Assembly (NCBI GenBank): GCA_905116865.2 | Contig: CAJHNH020002435.1 | Location: forward strand, 1-64,000 | DNA from: Candidula unifasciata | Taxonomy: Eukaryota > Mollusca > Gastropoda > Stylommatophora > Geomitridae | Direction: 5' to 3' | DNA length: 64,000 bases | In this document: piece after piece, positions 57,765 to 64,000 of the stretch | How positions within the stretch are numbered: position 1 is the first letter of the stretch | Layout: the number at the start of each line of letters is the position of its first letter | Notes under the pieces: generated by a model | Databases searched by the model: none | What the model saw: only the letters and a program-made list of their open reading frames with translations | What the model was told of the DNA's origin: nothing | Program-made: the position numbers and the translations under genes

Positions 57765-58395
57765 CTGTCTTACTCTCTGTGTATCTTGTTCTATCTGTCT
57801 TACTCTCTGTGTATTTTGTTCTGTCTTACTCTCTGTGTATCTTGTTCTATCTGTCTTACTCTCTGTGTATTTTGTTCTATCTGTCTTAGTCTTTGTGTAT
57901 TTTATTCTATCTGTTTTACTCTCTGTGTATCTTGTTCTATCTGTCTTACTCTCTGTGTATCTTGTTATATCTGTCTTACTCTGTGTGTATTTTGTTCTAT
58001 ATGTCTTACTCTTTGTGAATTTGTTCTATCTGTCTTACTCTCTGTGTATTTTGTTCTATCTGTCTTACTCTCTGTGTATCTTGTTCTATCTGTCTTACGC
58101 TCTGCGTATTTTCTTCTATCTGTCTTACTCTCTGTCTGTCTTGTTCTATCTGTCTTACTCTCTGTGTATCTTGTTAAATCTGTCTTTCTCTGTGTGTATT
58201 TTGTTCTATATGTCTTACTCTCTGTGTATTTTGTTCTATCTGTCTTACTCTTTGTGTATCTTGTTCTATCTGTCTTACTCTCTGTATATCTTGTCCTGTT
58301 TGTCTTACTCTCTGTTTATCTTGTCCTATTTACCTTTCATTCTATGCATCTTGTCCTAACTGTCTTACTTTCTATGTATCTTGTCCTGTCTGTCT
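57765..58395. repeat. 30 bp minisatellite, about 21 units
   Basis: The unit is TTGTTCTATCTGTCTTACTC plus TCTGTGTATC. Because 30 is a multiple of 3, plus-strand frames stay open as SYSLCILFYL-type repeats. A few one-base deletions shift the frame, which argues against coding. A CT-rich tract follows to about 58620. Confidence 0.93.
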
Positions 58396-58399
58396 TTCT

Positions 58400-58620
58400 C
58401 TGTGTCTTACTCCCTGTTTTGTATTCCCTCTTTCTTGCTCCATTTTCTTTCTCAACATATCCTGCTTTCTATTAAATTCCCTGTGTCTTTTGCTGTTCTA
58501 TCTCTCTACCAAAATTTATTTCTGTCTCTCTCTCTATCTCTCTCTCTCTCTCTCGCCATCTCTCGTTCGCTTTCTCTTAAACTCTCTATTTCTCTCACTC
58601 TCTTGCTCCCTCTTTCTAAC
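58400..58620. repeat. (CT)n-rich degenerate tract
   Basis: TCTCTCTCTC runs with interruptions, continuing the composition of the minisatellite. Confidence 0.85.
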
Positions 58621-58624
58621 AACT

Positions 58625-59234
58625 ATAATCTGTGTTCACTTGAAAAGCATTGCACACCTTATGTGCAAACCATCAATGCTTTAAAATACCTACTATTTAC
58701 ATACATGAAATATGAATTAATACCTGTTATTCACACCTGTTTACATTCGAAGATCACCTCTCTTCGCATACACAGACACTGATAACTGGCTTCGCTTCGC
58801 TTGACCCGGATTCGATTATATCAGCAATCGATCTGGATTTTATTGAGCGCTTCAGAAATATAATAACCCTTAGATGAAACGTTCTGGAGTGGGGAGAAAC
58901 TTCAGGCTGTTGAAAGTTGTACCTAGATAAGCATTGCTGTACCTATTCTAAAGCTACACTTAAAGCTAGGAACTTACTGGAGTATATTTCTGAGATGTTT
59001 CCCTAATCCTTCAAGAAATATCTTCTCAAAGTGGTATCTTTCCTGTAATATTGTGAGTAAACTATGGATTATATTTTAATCACACATATTTATCCGAGTT
59101 ATCGCTCTTCATGCTGATATTGTGAATACTGTGGCCATATTAAATTTCATTTTGGGTTAACTCATTTGGTACCAATTAACTCATTGTACGTTTATTGGTT
59201 TCTTCTAACTGAATATGCTTTTGTATCTATTTTG

Positions 59235-59235
<1 letters not shown>
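58625..59235. other. Unassigned intergenic sequence
   Basis: AT-rich; nothing could be named. Confidence 0.4.
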
Positions 59236-59237
<2 letters not shown>

Positions 59238-59287
<50 letters not shown>

Positions 59288-59304
59288 GTTAATTAGGTCA
59301 CGTT

Positions 59305-59379
<75 letters not shown>
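59238..59379. repeat. Two (AT)n microsatellites around a 25 bp spacer
   Basis: AT units at 59238-59285 and 59310-59379. Confidence 0.97.
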
Positions 59380-59382
<3 letters not shown>

Positions 59383-59384
59383 AG

Positions 59385-60210
59385 TTAGTCGTGAGCACGT
59401 GTCAACGATAAGGGTGAATTGTGGACATCGACAGAATGATTTATTGTTGTGCCATAATTAACGATATGAACGTTATTTGTCATCGTGTTCTGAATGTACG
59501 TTCATGTGTCCAGACTTTACAGCATGATTGATGCACGCATAAGGTCAAAACAAGTAGAACGAGCCACCGCCAACATTGTTGCAGTAAAGCACCACAGATA
59601 AAATACAAATGCTGTCTGCACGACGAGTGTTTGAAAGGGCCAAAGTTAAGCCTTGCCTGCACGCCCAGTTTGTGATCCTTTGAAAATAAATTTCAATTAT
59701 TAGTTTATTCAATAGCGGTGAATTTATTGTAACCTGTATTTTAATCCAGTTTAAATCCCAGCTTCGTCTATCTTTTAGTATTATTTTAACCCCTTAAACA
59801 TTTATAATTGCTGGTAACTAATACTTTGGAATAAATGAACTGAAGTGACACCTACCTGGGACTGAAAGGGTTGAGGATAACAGTTTAGCTGCGCATCTTC
59901 TACAGGACATTGCAGAAACAATCCCAACACTTTTTGACTGTTTGTGATCTCACTCAGCAATTTTACGTTCAGTAGTTTGCTATTGCTTACTTAAGGGTCG
60001 GCTCCCAATACCACTGACTAAACTCAGGCAAGGCCGTCTGTTGCCGAATCGCCCGCAGCTGGGATCTAATCAGTCACCTTGCAGTTTCGAAGGGAGTTTT
60101 TAACGCCTAGGCAAAAATACCTGACAAACGTAACTGATTGGGGTCCAGGTTTGTGACATTTTATTACTTCCTACGGTTTTGAGTCTTGGACTCTCACTCA
60201 GTCACTGAGG
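59385..60210. other. Mostly unassigned; one tRNA-like head
   Basis: At 60050-60112 (-) a GCCTAGGCGTTAAAAACTCC and TAGATCCCAGCTGCGG pair resembles a worn SINE head. The rest is unique. Confidence 0.4.
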
Positions 60211-60214
60211 AAAA

Positions 60215-60610
60215 AGACTGGAGCTTTTTTCTATAGCATTTCATTTTGAAATGAAATACTTTAGAAACATTCTTAGAATACCATGGATCAGAAAGAGGAA
60301 AAACTTCGACATTCTGAACGAGTTGAACATCAAGGAGAACTGGCTCATAAACAGCATCCTGTCCCGAAAGTTGAAGTATTTTGGCCACATCAAGCGTAAT
60401 AGTGGCTTGGAAAAGACAGTAATGTAAGGCACAGTTTGTGAAAGGCGAGGCAGGAGTCGACCACCGCGAAGATGGATACAAGACATTGAAGATGCATTGG
60501 CATTGAAAGCACATGGAGCAGGAGAGCTGGCTAGGGAAAGGGATACTTTCAGGCGTGCCGTGAAGAGAGCGACGTTCTGTAAAGGACTTGCTGAATGATG
60601 ATGATGAGAG
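60215..60610 (+). pseudogene. LINE C-terminus, (GAT)n tail
   Basis: MKYFRNILRIPWIRKRKNFD, then ILNELNIKENWLINSILSRK, LKYFGHIKRNSGLEKTVM, and after one stop RRGRSRPPRRWIQDIEDALA and FRRAVKRATFCKGLAE. It then has TGATGATGATGA. Only one stop separates the two halves, so this is a fairly young fragment. The sister copy is at 26540. Confidence 0.9.
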
Positions 60611-60849
60611 GTTATCTTTTTGAGTATTTGTTTAAAGAATTCATACTTCTTATTATTTCATTTATGTAGTGATTTTTATTTGCTATTCAACAGTAATCGA
60701 ATATCAAATGTATTATTATTACTGCGTGCGTGAACTAGGATTAAGCCATGAGGCGAACAGCACTTCCCCCCCCCCCCCCGAATTCCTCGCATTTTGAAAA
60801 TTATAAAGGGACTTAGCCCCACCCCAGTCTAGGGAAAAAAACTTCTTTG

Positions 60850-61065
60850 GGAAAGCACGGCTGCTCTGTATCGACGAATCAGTAACGCGGTTAGACACAC
60901 GCCGACGGCCTTTACTTCCCAGGGCTGCATCTGTAACCCACTCATTGCTTGGTCGACCTGGAAGCCAAGGTCATTTTTGAAAAAAAATCCAATTCCGTCA
61001 AGATGCGAATCCATGACCTTTAGATTTGCAGGCGAGCATCCAGTCCCTACACCCCGGCGACTACC
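60850..61065 (-). mobile_element. SINE family A
   Basis: The minus strand has TAGTCGCCGGGGTGTAGGGA, GGTCATGGATTCGCATCTTG, TGACCTTGGCTTCCAGGTCG and GGGAAGTAAAGGCCGTCGGC. The 3' end is lost. Confidence 0.8.
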
Positions 61066-61234
61066 CCCCCCCCACCCCCCTACAGTCCACCCCTCAGAAA
61101 TAAGAGGGCAGAGGATTAAGACTCTTAAAAGATGTGTGACGGGTTTATGCCGTTCCCCACTGCCATGTTTAGAAATGTTTTTCACTACAATGGTACGTAA
61201 TGCTTACTTTGCACGTACACCAAACAGGAGGCAG

Positions 61235-61400
61235 ACATATGAAGTTTAACATAAACGGCTGGCCGACCTCTAGGCTATCATTCGTGAGACCCAGGTTCGA
61301 ATCCCCCTTAGGGTTGTGTTTTTTTTTCTGTCAGGAGCAAAGATAATTCCTGCACAGTTAGTGGATAAACATATACAGCAGTACGTGCAAACACTAGCTA
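61235..61400 (+). mobile_element. SINE family C, copy 2
   Basis: CCAGGTTCGAATCCCCCTTA, then TTTTTTTTCTGTCAGGAGCA and GCAAACACTAGC match 11366-11510. (GATA)n begins at once after ACTAGC. Confidence 0.75.
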
Positions 61401-61519
61401 GATAGATAGATTGATAGACATATAAATAGACAGATTTAAAGACAGACGGACAGAAGGATAGATAAGAATAGATAGGATAGATAGATAGATAGATAGACTA
61501 GATAGATAGATAAGTAATG

Positions 61520-61553
<34 letters not shown>

Positions 61554-61933
61554 ATAAGATAGAGTAGATAGATAGCTCGATAGATAGATAGATAGATAGA
61601 TAGATAGTATATAGATAATAGCTAGATAGATACGATATATAGCTAGAATAGATCAGATAGAATCGATAGTATAGATAAGATAAGATAGATAGATAGCATA
61701 TAATAGCTAGATAGATAGATAGATATATAGATAGATAGATTAGTTAGATAGATAGGATAGACTAGATAGATAGATAGATTAGATAGATCATCATGATAGA
61801 TCAGATAAGATAGCTAGATAGTACAGATAGACAGACAGACAGACAAGAACAGACAGAACAGACACAGCCAGACAGACAGACAGACAGACAGACAGAACAG
61901 ACAGGACTAGACAGACAGACAGATAGAATATAT

Positions 61934-61978
<45 letters not shown>

Positions 61979-62752
61979 CAGATAGATAGATAGATAGACA
62001 GTATAGATAGATAGATAGATCAGATAGATAGATAGATAGATTAGTAGATATATAGATAGATAGCATAGATAGATACAGCTGAGATAGATAGATAAGATAG
62101 ATAGACACTATACTAGAGAGATAGATAGATAGATAGATAGATTAGATAGATAGTCGATAGATAATATAGAAGATTAGATAGATAATAGATAGCTAGATAG
62201 ATAGATAATAGATATATAGATAGATAGCATAATCATAAGGATAGAGTAGAATGGATTAGATAGATGGCATAGAAGATGGAAGATAGTATGGATCCAGATA
62301 GATGGTGGATAGATAGATAGGATAGATAGATGCGTAAGATACGATGGATGGAATCGATAGGTGGATAGGATGGCATATGGAGTAGAATGGATAGATGGAT
62401 AGACTCGTAGTAGATAGATAGATAGGATAGTGCGATAAGATGTAGATAGATAGAAAGTTAGGATAGATAGATAGAGAGATAGATCGATAGATAGATAGAT
62501 AAGATAGATAGATAGATAGATAGATATATAAGATAGATAGATAGATAGATATTGATAGATAGATAGATAGATAGATAGATTAGATAGATGATCGATAAAT
62601 TCGAAAGATCGATAAGTCGAAAGATAGATAGATCGAATAAATCGATAGATCGATAGATCGATAGATTAGCTAGGATCGATAGACGATAGATACATAGATA
62701 GATATATAGAAGATATAGAGATATAATAGTCATAGATAGATAGGATCGATAG

Positions 62753-62788
<36 letters not shown>

Positions 62789-63132
62789 TATAGATAGAAG
62801 TAGATAGATAGGGACTAGGATCGATAGATAGATTAGAATGATAGATAGATAGAAGACATAGTATAAATAGATAGATAGCTAGAGAGATATCGATAGATGG
62901 ATAGATATGAGAGTTTAGAGAGATGAGGGATAGCATGTGGATATGTAGAGAGTGAGGATAGGATGGATGGATAGATAGATAGATATGATAAGATAGATAG
63001 ATAGATCGATATATAGATAGATAGATATATAGATAGCGAGGTAATAGATAGATAGATTAGATAGATAGATCGGTAGATAGGATATTATAGCATAGATAAA
63101 TAGATAGATAGAGAGATAGGTAGATAAGATAG

Positions 63133-63170
<38 letters not shown>

Positions 63171-64000
63171 GAGGATAGATAGATAGATAGATAAGACAGA
63201 TAAGATAGTATAGGATAGATAAGATAGGATAGATAGATAATATATCGATAGATAGATAGATATAGATAGATAGCATAGCTAGATACGGATATATAGATAG
63301 ACGATAGATAGAGTAGACAGATAGCAGAGATACAGACAGACAGATAGATAGACAGATAGATAGATAGACAGATAGACAGATAGACAGATAGAAAGGATAT
63401 ACCGAATAGACAGATAAGATAGATAGACAGATAGACAGATAGACAGATAGTGAGATCGACAGATATATCGATAGATCAGATAGATAGATAAGATAGTATA
63501 CTAGATATATAGTAGAATACGGAGATAGATAGAAGAGATAGATAGATAGATAGATAGAAGAGAGACTAGAGTAGATAGATAGATAGATAGATAGATAGCT
63601 TCGAGTAGATAGATAGATAGAGAGAATGATAGATAGATAGATAGTAGATAGAGGATAGATAGGATAGAAAAGATAGATGTAGATAGATAGATTGGTAGCA
63701 TAGATAGAAGATAGATAGATAGATAGATAGATTAGATAGATAGATGGTGGATGGATGGATGTGTGATGGATGGATGGATGGATGGATTGGCGTGGATATT
63801 GGAATGTGGATGGGTGGATGGATGGATGGCCATGATGGATGGGATAGATATGGATGATGAGATGGATAGATAGATGGATGGATAGATAGAGGTAATGCGA
63901 TAGATCGATAGTGGATAGAATAGATAGATAGAAGATAGATAGATAGATAGATAGATAAGATAGATAGATATATAGATAGATAGACTAGTAGATAGAAGAT
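61398..64000. repeat. Degenerate (GATA)n tract, 2.6 kb, to the window edge
   Basis: GATA/TAGA units with GACA stretches (61820-61925, 63310-63450) and GGAT stretches (62250-62420, 63740-63900). Single-base gains and losses are very frequent, unlike the clean (ATAC)n at 11.5 kb. Frames reading SIYLSIYLS are artefacts. Confidence 0.95.

Overview
This 64 kb window looks like gene-poor nuclear DNA of an invertebrate animal. It holds dozens of decayed retrotransposon pieces, tRNA-derived SINEs, DNA transposons and very long microsatellites. I found no operons, bacterial genes or CRISPR arrays. The LINE and SINE types, intron-style splice signals and a few (TTAGGG)-like hexamers fit a metazoan. A mollusc, perhaps a gastropod, is my guess from the general look of the LINE C-termini and SINEs; it is not shown by the sequence.

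The only credible host gene is one terminal exon at 34503-35164 (+). It encodes about 220 residues with three ankyrin repeats and starts at a good 3' splice site. Its upstream exons were not found, and the intron just before it is filled with trinucleotide repeats.

Layout. 1-6 kb: the 5' end of an LTR element, SINEs, a (GAA)n array and LINE pieces. 6.4-9.2 kb: a LINE 3' end, AT arrays, a Helitron-like element carrying internal tandem repeats, and a LINE fragment. 9.2-20 kb: SINEs, a 1.15 kb (ATAC)n array, LINE 3' ends, a (GAA)n/(AAT)n array, and a hAT MITE split by a LINE. 20-31 kb: a 2.3 kb solo LTR inside a SINE, and several LINE fragments including a reverse transcriptase pseudogene at 28.5-29.7 kb. 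31-36 kb: a second hAT MITE, a tandemly duplicated SINE and the ankyrin exon. 36-40 kb: a cluster of minisatellites with 37 bp and 66 bp units. 40-48 kb: a palindromic MITE and LINE 3' ends. 48.1-53.5 kb: a P-element-like transposon with terminal inverted repeats and a broken THAP/transposase gene, itself interrupted by a second solo LTR. 53.5-64 kb: LINE and SINE copies, (GAA)n, a 30 bp minisatellite, and 2.6 kb of degenerate (GATA)n.

The most informative structures are the nested insertions, which give relative ages. One solo LTR has the perfect 5 bp duplication GGATC and sits inside a SINE. Another has GCTTT and sits inside the P-like element. A LINE sits inside a hAT MITE. The two hAT MITEs closely resemble, from memory, a hAT family I know from vertebrates, so horizontal transfer is worth testing. 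Many long microsatellites begin exactly at the 3' tail of a LINE or SINE.
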